Below are positions 32,924 to 41,566 of a DNA stretch of 56,452 bases, piece after piece; position 1 is the first letter of the stretch, and every line of letters begins with the position of its first letter. Made by a program: the position numbers and the translations under genes. The DNA comes from Parcubacteria group bacterium (GTDB lineage: Bacteria > Patescibacteriota > Minisyncoccia > Moranbacterales > JAKLHP01). The stretch lies in assembly GCA_041657845.1 (NCBI GenBank), contig JBBABD010000003.1, forward strand, positions 1 to 56,452, written 5' to 3'. The notes below the pieces were generated by a model. It did not search any database. It was not told where the DNA came from and was given only the letters and a program-made list of their open reading frames with translations.

Positions 32924-35471
32924 TTAATATCGCTCCGCTTTTCGTAAAAACTAATCCAATAAATTTATCAACATCCAATTTTGTTTTAACTTGCAGTTCA
33001 TTTCCCTTATTTTCAATATTTTCCGGATAATTCCATTCAATTTTATAATTTTTCGGAAATTTAATACTCGAGGTAAATTTGCTTCCAACGCTTCCGGATT
33101 GTTTTTGCGCTAAAAGCGAATAAGAATCAGCCGGTTTGTCCTGATTTTCTAAATTTATTTTAAATGGAAGCAAATATTTATATTCAAGCGTCATCGTTTC
33201 CTGGGGACTGACGTATGTCCAATTGGCAAAAACAGTCTTTTCGGAGTCTTCATAAATTCTCGTTTCTGAATTTTCGTCAATCAGCATATGATCCTCTTCT
33301 TGCTGAACTGAAGAATCTTTTTTGAATCCCAGCGCGTTGTAATCAAGCGGAGATTTGTTTGTTTCTCTTGTCTGTCCCTCGGCTTCAAGGAGTTTCGATC
33401 CAAGCGGAACATAGACTCTTATGTAGTCGGCATTAACTTTGTTGTACCATTCATAATTGGAATTGCCTCCATTATGATGCCTTGTAATCGTTACGGTGTC
33501 AACAATTGATCCGTCTGATTGGATTTGAGCTTCGTGGCTTATTGTTTCATCTACTACTCCATCAGTTTTATAGCCATTAATATTGCTGTTTATAACGTTT
33601 AAATAATCCTTCTGGGCGCCGGAAACTTCCCCGGACCAGCCTCTTTCGGAAATTATTTTTTCTAGATCTTTATTTTCGGAATAAAGAAGAATATGTTTTT
33701 CTGAAAGTCCGGAAGAAAGAGCCTGAATTGTCATTGCGATGCTTTTTGCATCGCGAGCATTAAAAATCTTATCCAATATTATGGGAGCTAAGTCGGATAA
33801 TATTTTTTTAGGCTTATTTTCTTCCTTATCATAATCTACCTCGACTTCATATTGGGTTTTTTCGATAAAATTATCAGCATTTATGACAACATCATATTCC
33901 TTCATTTCAATCGGACCGGTTATGGCTAAGAATTTTTGCATTACTGTTGGAGTCAATGCAATTACTCCGTCCGCAGTCGGCCCGCCGGTTTTTTCGTAAA
34001 AGCTTATGGCTTCCTTAGCTGAAACAGGAAAGTTTGGAAACCAATTGCTGTCATGCAAGCTCCAGGCAGCGCTGATTTTTTGGATTGGCTTGGGGGGAAC
34101 TATTTTTTCTGTGAGTTGTCCATCAGGATTGAAAATTCCGTCAATGAAAAAATTGCGTATTCTTCCATCGGATATGTCCAAGAGTCCATAACTTCCAATG
34201 AATCCTCCCGTAGCTCTCATTTCCTGATTGTTTTGGAATAGAAACAAATATTTTCTCGGTCCGTTCCCTCCCAGGAGATCGACAAATATTTCGTTATTGT
34301 TAAGAAAATTATTGGTAATTTCTATTATCCCCGGAAGTTTTTCTTTTAAGGACAAAAATTGCGTCCTATTATTTTCAGGCAAATTGTCAATATTAATCTC
34401 GTCTATATTTTTTTGGGTTTGTTCGAGCTCGCTGTTGGCTGTTGCCATTTCTTTTTTGGTTGACTGAAATAATTCCAAAAAAGAAACATTCTGATCGCCT
34501 TCTCCGCCGATAGGATTTTTCAGCGTACCGGTTGTTTTTATAATTTCATTCAATGATTGTCCAGCTAATGAAATATGCTTTCCTGCTTCAATTAAATTTT
34601 TTCCCGATGATAGCTTTGAGGAAAATGGAAAAAATTTGGAAATTTCAATAAAAACTTTTCCCATTTCATCCAAATCCCTTGAGCTTTCTGAAAATTTTTC
34701 ATAAGATTTTTCAAATTCCAGTTTGGAGGCTTCATAATTTTGGCTTTTGATGCTGCCAATAGCTGAATTTAAGCTAGAATATCCTTCCTGGCTTGTTCCC
34801 AAAATCCTTCCTTTTATTTTGAGTCCTTTAGCTCCAAATGCAAATCCACCGATTAGAATGGCGACAATAATGGATAAACTGGCGAAACTCAAAGCAGTTC
34901 TTTGGGGTCTAAAATTTAAATTGAATTTAGCGGGAAAAAAGAGATCAAAAAAACTAAAATTTCCTTGTATGTCTCTTGGCATTGCTCTCGCGCCAAAATA
35001 GCCAGTTCGTGTTTTTGAGAGTAGGCGCTTTATAAAACAACGGGCAGACAATATAGGCGCTTTGAATATGTTTTTTTTAGTGCGCTGATAATTTTTTTCT
35101 CTCGCATAATATTTTTCCGGTTCTTTGCATATTTTTTCCGGATCGGATTTTATCCTTGGTATGAAATCACTTTTGTAAAAAATTGGAGATTCGCTGCTCC
35201 GTACTTTTTCTCCCAGTTGATAAATATTTGCTTCTTGCGCTTCTTGATAATAATTATTGCGATTTTCGTTTAATGTTTCTTGGCGTAAACTTTGTTGAGG
35301 AGTCAAATCTTTCATTCCGCGATATGTTTTTACTGCGGCAGATTTTTCTAATTCTTTTATTTCCCAAAGGAGTGTTTGCTCCATTTTTTCTATTTTTTTC
35401 CAATCCAAATTCCCGGTTTCATCAACCGGACGGATATCGAACATTTGAGGAATGATATTATGCTTAGGCAT
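32916..35471 (-). CDS. DUF4012 membrane protein
   Basis: 851 aa. About 190 cytoplasmic residues (with a coiled, Glu-rich start), one membrane helix (about residues 198-215) and a large external region. DUF4012 landmarks include KYLFLFQNNQEMRATGGFIGSYG, DGRIRNFFIDGIFNPDGQL, ISAAWSLHDSNWFPNFPVSAKEAISFYEKTG and DGVIALTPTVMQKFLAITGP. It ends in a beta-rich domain. Family function is unknown; members are common in CPR and Gram-positive genomes beside murJ or polysaccharide genes and may transfer wall polymers (LytR-CpsA-like relation proposed). Coupled to murJ. Confidence 0.88.
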   Translation of the reverse strand: MPKHNIIPQMFDIRPVDETGNLDWKKIEKMEQTLLWEIKELEKSAAVKTYRGMKDLTPQQSLRQETLNENRNNYYQEAQEANIYQLGEKVRSSESPIFYKSDFIPRIKSDPEKICKEPEKYYAREKNYQRTKKNIFKAPILSARCFIKRLLSKTRTGYFGARAMPRDIQGNFSFFDLFFPAKFNLNFRPQRTALSFASLSIIVAILIGGFAFGAKGLKIKGRILGTSQEGYSSLNSAIGSIKSQNYEASKLEFEKSYEKFSESSRDLDEMGKVFIEISKFFPFSSKLSSGKNLIEAGKHISLAGQSLNEIIKTTGTLKNPIGGEGDQNVSFLELFQSTKKEMATANSELEQTQKNIDEINIDNLPENNRTQFLSLKEKLPGIIEITNNFLNNNEIFVDLLGGNGPRKYLFLFQNNQEMRATGGFIGSYGLLDISDGRIRNFFIDGIFNPDGQLTEKIVPPKPIQKISAAWSLHDSNWFPNFPVSAKEAISFYEKTGGPTADGVIALTPTVMQKFLAITGPIEMKEYDVVINADNFIEKTQYEVEVDYDKEENKPKKILSDLAPIILDKIFNARDAKSIAMTIQALSSGLSEKHILLYSENKDLEKIISERGWSGEVSGAQKDYLNVINSNINGYKTDGVVDETISHEAQIQSDGSIVDTVTITRHHNGGNSNYEWYNKVNADYIRVYVPLGSKLLEAEGQTRETNKSPLDYNALGFKKDSSVQQEEDHMLIDENSETRIYEDSEKTVFANWTYVSPQETMTLEYKYLLPFKINLENQDKPADSYSLLAQKQSGSVGSKFTSSIKFPKNYKIEWNYPENIENKGNELQVKTKLDVDKFIGLVFTKSGAILND

Positions 35472-35478
35472 TTATCCA

Positions 35479-35568
35479 TGTCATTCCGGGCTTGACCCGG
35501 AATCTAGATGCTGAAATAAATTAAAAATGACAATTTTCTGGATTCCCGCTTTCGCGAGAATGACATAA
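35479..35568. repeat. Intergenic palindromic element, TGTCAT...ATGACA family
   Basis: It starts TGTCATTCCGGGCTTGACCCGG and ends TTTCGCGAGAATGACA, with an AT-rich centre. More divergent than the others. Confidence 0.7.
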
Positions 35569-35587
35569 TTTCGGAATAATTTATAAT

Positions 35588-36703
35588 CTAAACCTTATAT
35601 ATTTTAAGCGTAATTCTCGCCATTTTTTCCCAGCTGAATTTTTTTGCCCACTCCAGTCCTCTTTCAGCCAATTGCTTTCTCAATCCTTGGTTTCCATAGA
35701 ATTCCGTTATTGCTTTAGTGATATTTTCTTTTTTAGCGGCATCGAAAAAATATGCGCTTTCATCCAGGATTTCTTTCATACAAGGATGGTCTGATGATGC
35801 TATCGGAATTTTTCTCATCATTGCTTCTAGCGGCGGCAAGCCAAAGCCTTCATAGAGCGAAGGGAAAATATAAAATAACGAATTTTTATAAATAACGTCT
35901 AATTCAGAGTCAGGAACAAAATCGGTAAAAATTATATTTTTTATTTTTTTCTCCGCCGACAATTTTTTCAGTTTTTTGTAAAAGTAATCTTCTTTTCCAA
36001 CGAGAACCAGCTTTAAATCTGCCTGCTTTTCAATTCCTCCATAACCCAAAATCAGCGCTTCCAAATTTTTGTGAGGATAAGCGTTTCCAACATACATTAT
36101 GTACGGTTTTATTATACCATATTTTTCTAGAATTTGTTTGTCATTTTCCAGATTAATTGCGCTATTATTTTTATCCGCTGCTTGATAAGTTACTATGATT
36201 TTATTTTCTGGAATTTTGTAATGCTCGAGGATGTCATTTTTGGTAAAATTGGAGACAGCAATTATTTTTTCCGCCCTTGTTATGGCGGATTTAATGACTA
36301 TTTTGTAGGCCAAAAATTTCAGCCAATAAAAAATTGGATTGAGTGCTGTATTTTTGATTGTTGAAAAATGAAGAAGAATTAGGTCGTGGATGGTTATGAT
36401 AAACTTTTTTCGGTACAGAAGCGGAATATTAAAATGGGGAAAATGGACAAGATCCAAATCATATTTGTCAAGAACTCTAGGCATGTTTATTTGTTCGGAA
36501 ATCGTATACCACTGGTAATCCGCTAAAACTTTTTGAAAGTTGCTGTTCTTCGGCTGATATTCTTCAAAATTTTCTTTTCGGAGAAAAATAAAATAATCAT
36601 TGGTATTATCAATTTTTTCCAGTTTTTCTATTAATTTTTGGGTGTATCTCCCCAGCCCTTTTCCGAGCGAGCCATAAAACCGGGCATCAATTCCAATGCG
36701 CAT
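35588..36703 (-). CDS. Glycosyltransferase family 4 (mannosyltransferase-like)
   Basis: 371 aa from MRIGIDARFYGSLGKGLGRY; the longer frame adds 43 poor residues. Donor-binding motifs: IMYVGNAYPHKNLEALILGY, FPSLYEGFGLPPLEAMMRK (E-x7-E) and ASDHPCMKEIL. It shares its opening (MRIGID) and arrangement with the GT4 at 37632, so the two look like paralogues. They flank the VUT transporter gene. Sugar and acceptor unknown. Confidence 0.9.
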   Translation of the reverse strand: MRIGIDARFYGSLGKGLGRYTQKLIEKLEKIDNTNDYFIFLRKENFEEYQPKNSNFQKVLADYQWYTISEQINMPRVLDKYDLDLVHFPHFNIPLLYRKKFIITIHDLILLHFSTIKNTALNPIFYWLKFLAYKIVIKSAITRAEKIIAVSNFTKNDILEHYKIPENKIIVTYQAADKNNSAINLENDKQILEKYGIIKPYIMYVGNAYPHKNLEALILGYGGIEKQADLKLVLVGKEDYFYKKLKKLSAEKKIKNIIFTDFVPDSELDVIYKNSLFYIFPSLYEGFGLPPLEAMMRKIPIASSDHPCMKEILDESAYFFDAAKKENITKAITEFYGNQGLRKQLAERGLEWAKKFSWEKMARITLKIYKV

Positions 36704-36750
36704 GATTATAGTATAAAGTATTTTGTATTTAGTATCTAGCACCCCGCAAA

Positions 36751-36779
36751 TTGACAGAAAAACTCTTCTCTGGTAGGTT
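36751..36779 (+). promoter_or_regulatory. Possible promoter of the VUT transporter gene
   Basis: TTGACA (36751-36756), 17 nt, TAGGTT (36774-36779). The weak -10 makes this tentative. It would give a leader of about 140 nt. Confidence 0.4.
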
Positions 36780-36811
36780 TTAGATATGCTGCTAAGAAAA
36801 AATAAAAAAAC

Positions 36812-36909
36812 TTGGTCCGGTTTTACCGGCAAATATTTTTCCCTCTAAATTACCGAGAAAAGATTTTTGTGTATTGTTATATTCAATAATCTGCTCGGCA
36901 GGTTTTTTG
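36812..36909 (+). promoter_or_regulatory. Two leader hairpins with T-runs before the VUT gene, possible attenuator
   Basis: TTG..CCGG tttta CCGG CAA (36812-36832) followed by ATTTTT, and AATCTGC tcg GCAGGTT (36888-36904) followed by more T, only about 17 nt before ATG. The second has the shape of an intrinsic terminator. Genes of this family are known targets of preQ1 riboswitches, but I cannot match the preQ1 consensus. Confidence 0.45.
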
Positions 36910-36925
36910 TTAACTAATATTTGAA

Positions 36926-37585
36926 ATGAAAAATACTATGTTTAAAATAAAGAAATTCGATCTGTTAATTTCCGTCTATATATTCTGCATCATTGTTTCG
37001 GAATTGATGGGCGCCAAAACATTTCCGCTTTTCGGAAAATTCAGCGCCAGCGTCGCCATATTTTTGATGCCTTTCATATTCACCATTAATGATATTGTTA
37101 CTGAAGTATACGGAAAAGAGAGAACCAGAAGTATAATCAAATCCGGACTGATTATGATTGTTTTTCTGATTTTATTTTCTTTCCTGGCCATAAACCTTCC
37201 CCCTTCTCAGAGATTTTCCGGAAGCCAACTGGCTTATCATAATATATTTGGAGTATCTATTAGAATATCAATTGCTAGCTTGCTCGCCTTTTTTATGTCT
37301 GAGTATATGGACGTGCTGGTTTTTGTCAAAATCAGAAAGATGATGGGAAAAAAATCTTTGTGGCTTCGGAATAATGTTTCCAATTTTGTCGCCCAATTTT
37401 TCGATACCAGCATCTTCTACCTGTTTGCTTTCTATGCAATAGATAAGCCCTTTTTCAACAATTTTGTTTTTCTGGTAGGACTGATAATCCCCTATTGGAC
37501 ATTAAAATGCTTGGTTTCCGTTTTTGAAACTCCTCTTGTTTACGCCGGAGTTAAATGGCTGAAGAAAGAAGAAATTGAGAAATAA
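36926..37585 (+). CDS. VUT-family queuosine precursor transporter (YhhQ/COG1738)
   Basis: 219 aa with six hydrophobic helices. Family landmarks: IVSELMGAKTFPLF, IFTINDIVTEVYGKERTRS (the D-x-x-x-E-x-Y-G signature), SMxSEYMDVLVF-like region, WLRNNVSNFVAQFFDTSIFY and PYWTLKCLVSVFETPLVY. It imports queuine, preQ0 or preQ1 for tRNA modification, apt for a host-dependent cell with few biosynthetic genes. It is one of the few plus-strand genes and lies between two divergent and convergent GT4 genes. Confidence 0.93.
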   Translation: MKNTMFKIKKFDLLISVYIFCIIVSELMGAKTFPLFGKFSASVAIFLMPFIFTINDIVTEVYGKERTRSIIKSGLIMIVFLILFSFLAINLPPSQRFSGSQLAYHNIFGVSIRISIASLLAFFMSEYMDVLVFVKIRKMMGKKSLWLRNNVSNFVAQFFDTSIFYLFAFYAIDKPFFNNFVFLVGLIIPYWTLKCLVSVFETPLVYAGVKWLKKEEIEK

Positions 37586-37589
37586 AAAA

Positions 37590-37623
37590 CCGCCCTGGTG
37601 AAACTCGAGTTCACTGAGGGCGG
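37590..37623 (-). terminator. Terminator after the GT4 gene at 37632
   Basis: CCGCCCT (37590-37596) pairs with AGGGCGG (37617-37623), with GGTGAA/TTCAC inside. On the minus strand it runs into TTTTTT. Confidence 0.8.
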
Positions 37624-37631
37624 TGGTGGTG

Positions 37632-37654
37632 CTATCGAGGTCGAACCTCGATAG
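37632..37654. repeat. 9-bp hairpin made by the last codons of the GT4 gene
   Basis: CTATCGAGG (37632-37640), loop TCGAA, CCTCGATAG (37646-37654). The minus-strand stop codon is its last three bases, so the C-terminal EVRPR residues come from a palindrome. Confidence 0.75.
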
Positions 37655-38807
37655 GTTTAATTTTGTCAACTACCTCTAAGAAATTCCCAGCGCTTTTTTG
37701 CCAGTCAAAATCCGTTGCTCTCTTAAGGCCTTTTTCGCGAAGCTTGCTGCACCATTCTCTATTTAAAAGTATTTCTCGCATAGCCTTGCAAAGCTCATCG
37801 GTTTTTTCCGGATCAATCAAAATTCCGGAATCCCCGACTATTTCCGGGAGGGATGAATTATTTGAAGTAATGACCGGTACTCCTGAGCTCATTGCTTCCA
37901 GCGGTGGAAATCCAAAACCTTCAAAAAAAGACGGATAAACAAAAAGTGAAGCCAGATTGTACAAGTAAGGCTTGTTTTCAGGTTTAATGAAACCAATAGT
38001 CAGTATATCATTTTTAAATGGAGATTTATTTATTTCTTTTAATACTCCCTTCTCTTTCCAACCATTGGCTCCGGCAATCGCGAGTTTATATCTATCAAGT
38101 TCTTTATTTTTCAGCCTTCGAAGCTGATCATAGGCTTTTACTATGCTAATGATATTTTTTCTCGGTTCAATTGTTCCAAGATATAAAATAAAATGATAGG
38201 GCAGGTTATATTTTTCCTTGACTGCAAGCATTTCCGGATTATTTCTATCTATAACTTTGAAATCATCTGAAACGGCGCTATGAATCACGGAAATTTTTTC
38301 TGAATTTATTTTGTAAAATATTTCAAGATCGTTTTTTGTTGAATCGGAAACGGCTATTATTTTGTCGGCTCTTTGGCAAAGTTTTTTGGGATTTATCAAA
38401 AAATGCCAAAGCCTTGTTTTCCAGGGAAAATTTTCCGGCATTATTTCAAAAGACAAATCGTGCATAGTTAGCATTAATTTTGTCCTTTCGGAAAAAGCGC
38501 CAAAATTAATATTGGGCATCCAAAAAACATCAGTCCCTCCGATAAGCCGGTCAATTTTTGGCCAGTTAAAATACCAGACAAGCAAATTGAAAATTTTGTT
38601 GGGATAATGAAAGCTTTTTATTCTTACGTTAGGATATTTTTTTAGCCAATCAAGATCAAGGTTCTTTCCTTTCAGTGAATTAAAAAAAAGAACATATTCA
38701 TTCTTTTTATCCAACTCAAAAATATTGCTCAAAAGATTCAGCGTATACTCTTCAACTCCCGTTTTTCTTCCCTCCTGCAAGCATCTGATGTCAATTCCTA
38801 TTCTCAT
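37632..38807 (-). CDS. Glycosyltransferase family 4
   Basis: 391 aa starting MRIGIDIRCLQEGRKTGVEEY. Motifs: LTMHDLSFEIMPENFP, ADKIIAVSDSTKNDLE, ILYLGTIEPRKNIISIVKAY (donor fold), YPSFFEGFGFPPLEAMSSG (E-x7-E) and SSLPEIVGDSGILIDP. It resembles the 35588 gene and is a likely paralogue. Its last codons form a hairpin, followed by a strong terminator. A family-B repeat separates it from the Wzz-like gene upstream. Confidence 0.9.
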   Translation of the reverse strand: MRIGIDIRCLQEGRKTGVEEYTLNLLSNIFELDKKNEYVLFFNSLKGKNLDLDWLKKYPNVRIKSFHYPNKIFNLLVWYFNWPKIDRLIGGTDVFWMPNINFGAFSERTKLMLTMHDLSFEIMPENFPWKTRLWHFLINPKKLCQRADKIIAVSDSTKNDLEIFYKINSEKISVIHSAVSDDFKVIDRNNPEMLAVKEKYNLPYHFILYLGTIEPRKNIISIVKAYDQLRRLKNKELDRYKLAIAGANGWKEKGVLKEINKSPFKNDILTIGFIKPENKPYLYNLASLFVYPSFFEGFGFPPLEAMSSGVPVITSNNSSLPEIVGDSGILIDPEKTDELCKAMREILLNREWCSKLREKGLKRATDFDWQKSAGNFLEVVDKIKPIEVRPR

Positions 38808-38814
38808 GACCCCA

Positions 38815-38905
38815 CAAATTACGAATTAAATACAAGCTACGAATTTATTTAGTTTTAGTTTTTGTATTTGTATATTCGTAAAAAATTCGTAATTCGCAGG
38901 AGAAA
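38815..38905. repeat. Intergenic ACAAATTACGAATT / AATTCGTAATTCG repeat (family B)
   Basis: ACAAATTACGAATT and TACGAATTT face GTATTTGTATATTCG and AAAATTCGTAATTCG. A clear inverted repeat around an AT-rich centre, and the best match to 27185-27282. Confidence 0.65.
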
Positions 38906-38907
38906 AA

Positions 38908-39528
38908 CTAATCTTTTTTCAAGTAATGCCTAATTAGCATCACCCAGATTCCTAAAAAGATGCCAAGCACAATAGAAATTGGCAAAACGTCGCTCCAAGT
39001 TACCTTGTATTCTTTTATTACCGGTTCATCCCCGATAATTTTAAACCAGCTATCTTCTTTTTGATATTGATTTAAATTTTTTGATTCGCTATTGATTATT
39101 TTGGTTATCGCTTCCGAAATATTCTGAGCGTCGCGGGCGCTTTCTGATGAAAATTCAACGCTTATAGCTTGAGAAGTCAGCCTTTGCACCTTAAAAATTT
39201 TCGATAACGTCTTTAAATCGATACCTCCGGACATTTTGCCGACCTCATTATAGATGTTGGTAACTATGCGCGGATTCTGAAGCCACCTGACTACTGTATC
39301 GGCAAATCTTTCATCAGCCTGAAGCCGGTAAAAATCATCATAGCGATAATTGTCAGTACTCTGGATTCCCGTTCGGGTTACATTGAGAAGCAGGGACACC
39401 TCATAACTTATCGGCCTTGAATTTTCATAATATTTATAACCGGTTCCAATTCCTAAAATAATAGCTACTGTAACTGCGAACCAGACCCAGTTTTTTGCAA
39501 ATATTTTTAAATATTGTTTTAATTCCAT
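38908..39528 (-). CDS. Wzz-like chain-length protein (third copy)
   Basis: 206 aa. Membrane helices at about residues 14-30 and 183-200 enclose an external region (SYEVSLLLNVTRTGIQSTDNY, KVQRLTSQAISVEFSSESARDAQNISEAITKII). It is the Wzz/polysaccharide co-polymerase topology without a kinase domain. Unlike the 13-16 kb copies it lacks the AGLSD block. It sits 9 nt after a GT4 gene (39538), so it probably belongs to a different polymer unit. Confidence 0.72.
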   Translation of the reverse strand: MELKQYLKIFAKNWVWFAVTVAIILGIGTGYKYYENSRPISYEVSLLLNVTRTGIQSTDNYRYDDFYRLQADERFADTVVRWLQNPRIVTNIYNEVGKMSGGIDLKTLSKIFKVQRLTSQAISVEFSSESARDAQNISEAITKIINSESKNLNQYQKEDSWFKIIGDEPVIKEYKVTWSDVLPISIVLGIFLGIWVMLIRHYLKKD

Positions 39529-39537
39529 TATTATATT

Positions 39538-40635
39538 TTATTTTTTAAAGTTTGATAGTTCTCTTTCGATGTACTCTCTTATTTTACCTTTAAATATCTC
39601 CTTGTCAAATCGCAAAGATTTTGATCTGATATAGTTTTTATCAAAACTCATGCTTTTAAATTTTTCCACTGCTTTTATTATGTTTTCAGGCGCTTGTTTA
39701 TCGAAAAATATTCCCATTTTTTCCTCCTCCATATGTTCGAGGATATCTCCTCCTCGGAAAGCGATAACGGGCTTGCCTGAAGCAAAAGCTTCGATGGCCA
39801 CTATTCCAAAATCCTCTTCTTGGGGAAAAATAAAGGCTTGGCACTGCGAATAATATTTAGGAAGCTTTTCATCCGGAACCCTTCCTAGAAATTCAATATT
39901 CGATCCGGCTATTTTTTTAAGTCTTTTCATTTCCGGACCTCTGCCGATTATTTTCAAGGGCAAGCTCAATTCATTAAAAGCTCTGATCGCAATATCATGG
40001 CGCTTGTAGGCAATCAGCCGCCCAACCATTAGAAAATATTTTTCTTGCTTTTCACTGGTGGAGAAATTATTTATTGAAACCGGAGGGTTTATTACGGTTG
40101 AATCCTTTCCGTAGTATTTCTTGATTCTTTTGGCGACAAAATTTGAATTTGCGATGAATTTATCGACTCTTTCGGCGCTCAATTTGTCCCAAAGTCGGAT
40201 ATAGTTCATTAAGAATGGAACCAGTCTTTTGACAAAAGATGGAAATCCAAAATCAGCCGTATATTTTTGGCAATCATCCCAAGCATAACGCATTGGCGTG
40301 TGCATATAGCAGATGTGAAGCGTCTGAGGACCGGTTATTATTCCTTTGGCAAAGCTAGCGGAATCGGAAAGTACCACGTCATATTTGGAAAAATCGAATT
40401 GTTCGATGGCGGAAGGCATCAAGGGCGGAAACAAGCGATGTTGTTTTCCAGCAAAAGGAATTTTTTGAAGATAGGAGGTTCGGATATCTTTTTTCTCAAA
40501 AACCCCATGCATCGCTTTTTTGTCGTAGACCAAAGTATAAATTGGCGCATAGGGAAAAAGCTCGCAGAAACATTCCAGCACCCTCTCCGCGCCTCCATAT
40601 TGAACCAAGTAGTCATGAACTAAAGCGATTTTCAT
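39538..40635 (-). CDS. Glycosyltransferase family 4 (WbaZ-like)
   Basis: 365 aa. KIALVHDYLVQYGGAERVLECFCELFP is the WbaZ-type opening, followed by CYMHTPMRYAWDDCQKY (acceptor-binding region), FLMVGRLIAYKRHDIAIRAFNEL and QEEDFGIVAIEAFASGKPVIAFRGG. Mannosyl- or rhamnosyl-transfer to a surface polymer is the usual role. It abuts the EamA transporter upstream and the Wzz-like gene downstream. Confidence 0.9.
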   Translation of the reverse strand: MKIALVHDYLVQYGGAERVLECFCELFPYAPIYTLVYDKKAMHGVFEKKDIRTSYLQKIPFAGKQHRLFPPLMPSAIEQFDFSKYDVVLSDSASFAKGIITGPQTLHICYMHTPMRYAWDDCQKYTADFGFPSFVKRLVPFLMNYIRLWDKLSAERVDKFIANSNFVAKRIKKYYGKDSTVINPPVSINNFSTSEKQEKYFLMVGRLIAYKRHDIAIRAFNELSLPLKIIGRGPEMKRLKKIAGSNIEFLGRVPDEKLPKYYSQCQAFIFPQEEDFGIVAIEAFASGKPVIAFRGGDILEHMEEEKMGIFFDKQAPENIIKAVEKFKSMSFDKNYIRSKSLRFDKEIFKGKIREYIERELSNFKK

Positions 40636-40636
40636 A

Positions 40637-41566
40637 TTATGATAAGGTTATAAATATTACGCCTAATACCATTATCGATGCTCCTAGTATTCTTGATCTT
40701 ATATTTTTTTCTTTGAAAAATAAATATCCAAAAATAGTAGACATTACAATGCTCGTTCTTTTGATTGAAATTACATTTGCCACCAATGCGAGTTGGACTG
40801 CTGTCATTTGAAACAATGAAGTCAAGCTGCTAAAAAGGCCGATGGGTATTATTTCTTTTATGTGATTAATTTTAAAGACATCTATTTTTTTGAATCTTCT
40901 AAAAAGCAGAATGGCTCCCAGAGAGATATTTATGTAAAAATGAACTGATAATGTCCAGAAAATAGAAGATGTTTCTATTGACCCAACCTTGTCATAGATA
41001 GATGTTATACTCCAGATAAAAGCTACCAGGAGCATGAACTTTGGTCCTTTTTCTTTTATCAAAGCGTGGAATGGTTTCCAAAAGCCAAGATGTCTCTCTT
41101 TGATGTTTAATAGGTAGGAACCAAAAACTACAAGCAATATTCCCATGATACTTATTAAATTAGGCAGTTCGCTTTTCCCCAATATTATTGGAGAAGTAAA
41201 AATTAAAAGCACTGGAGTAAAAGCAAGCATAGGAATTGTAACTGAAAGGTCTGAATTTTTTATTGCTTTAAGGTAAATAACTGTTGCAAATAAATTTAGA
41301 GTTCCATTAATAACCAAAGCCTTCCAAAATGTAATTGATATTTCATCAAATTGTGGTATTGAAAAGACACTAGCGGAATTAGGAAAAATTTCCTTAAGAG
41401 GAGTATGTATTATTAATATTAAAAAAACAAAATCAAAAATTATAGAAAAAATTCCCATCAGGAAGGAGATTGAGTATTCATCAATTCTGTGAAGTTTTTT
41501 CTTGCTAAGCACATCCTTTAATGATTGGGAAAATGCCGTAAGAAGAGATAGAACTATCCAACTCAT
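40637..41566 (-). CDS. EamA/DMT-family membrane transporter
   Basis: 309 aa with ten hydrophobic helices in two halves. Features: FSQSLKDVLSKKKLHRIDEYSISF, an interior LKAIKNSDLSVTIPMLAFTPVLLIF and SLFQMTAVQLALVANVISIKRTSIVMSTIFGYLFFKEKN, the paired EamA repeats. Substrates vary (amino acids, nucleotide sugars, metabolites). The stop lies 1 nt before the GT4 ATG and the start overlaps recJ by 4 nt, so all are translationally coupled. Confidence 0.85.
   Translation of the reverse strand: MSWIVLSLLTAFSQSLKDVLSKKKLHRIDEYSISFLMGIFSIIFDFVFLILIIHTPLKEIFPNSASVFSIPQFDEISITFWKALVINGTLNLFATVIYLKAIKNSDLSVTIPMLAFTPVLLIFTSPIILGKSELPNLISIMGILLVVFGSYLLNIKERHLGFWKPFHALIKEKGPKFMLLVAFIWSITSIYDKVGSIETSSIFWTLSVHFYINISLGAILLFRRFKKIDVFKINHIKEIIPIGLFSSLTSLFQMTAVQLALVANVISIKRTSIVMSTIFGYLFFKEKNIRSRILGASIMVLGVIFITLS

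Noticed and set aside
36751..36925. Classical preQ1-I aptamer before the VUT gene
   Set aside because: The characteristic loop and AAAAAACUA tail are not in the right arrangement; kept only as a candidate attenuator.
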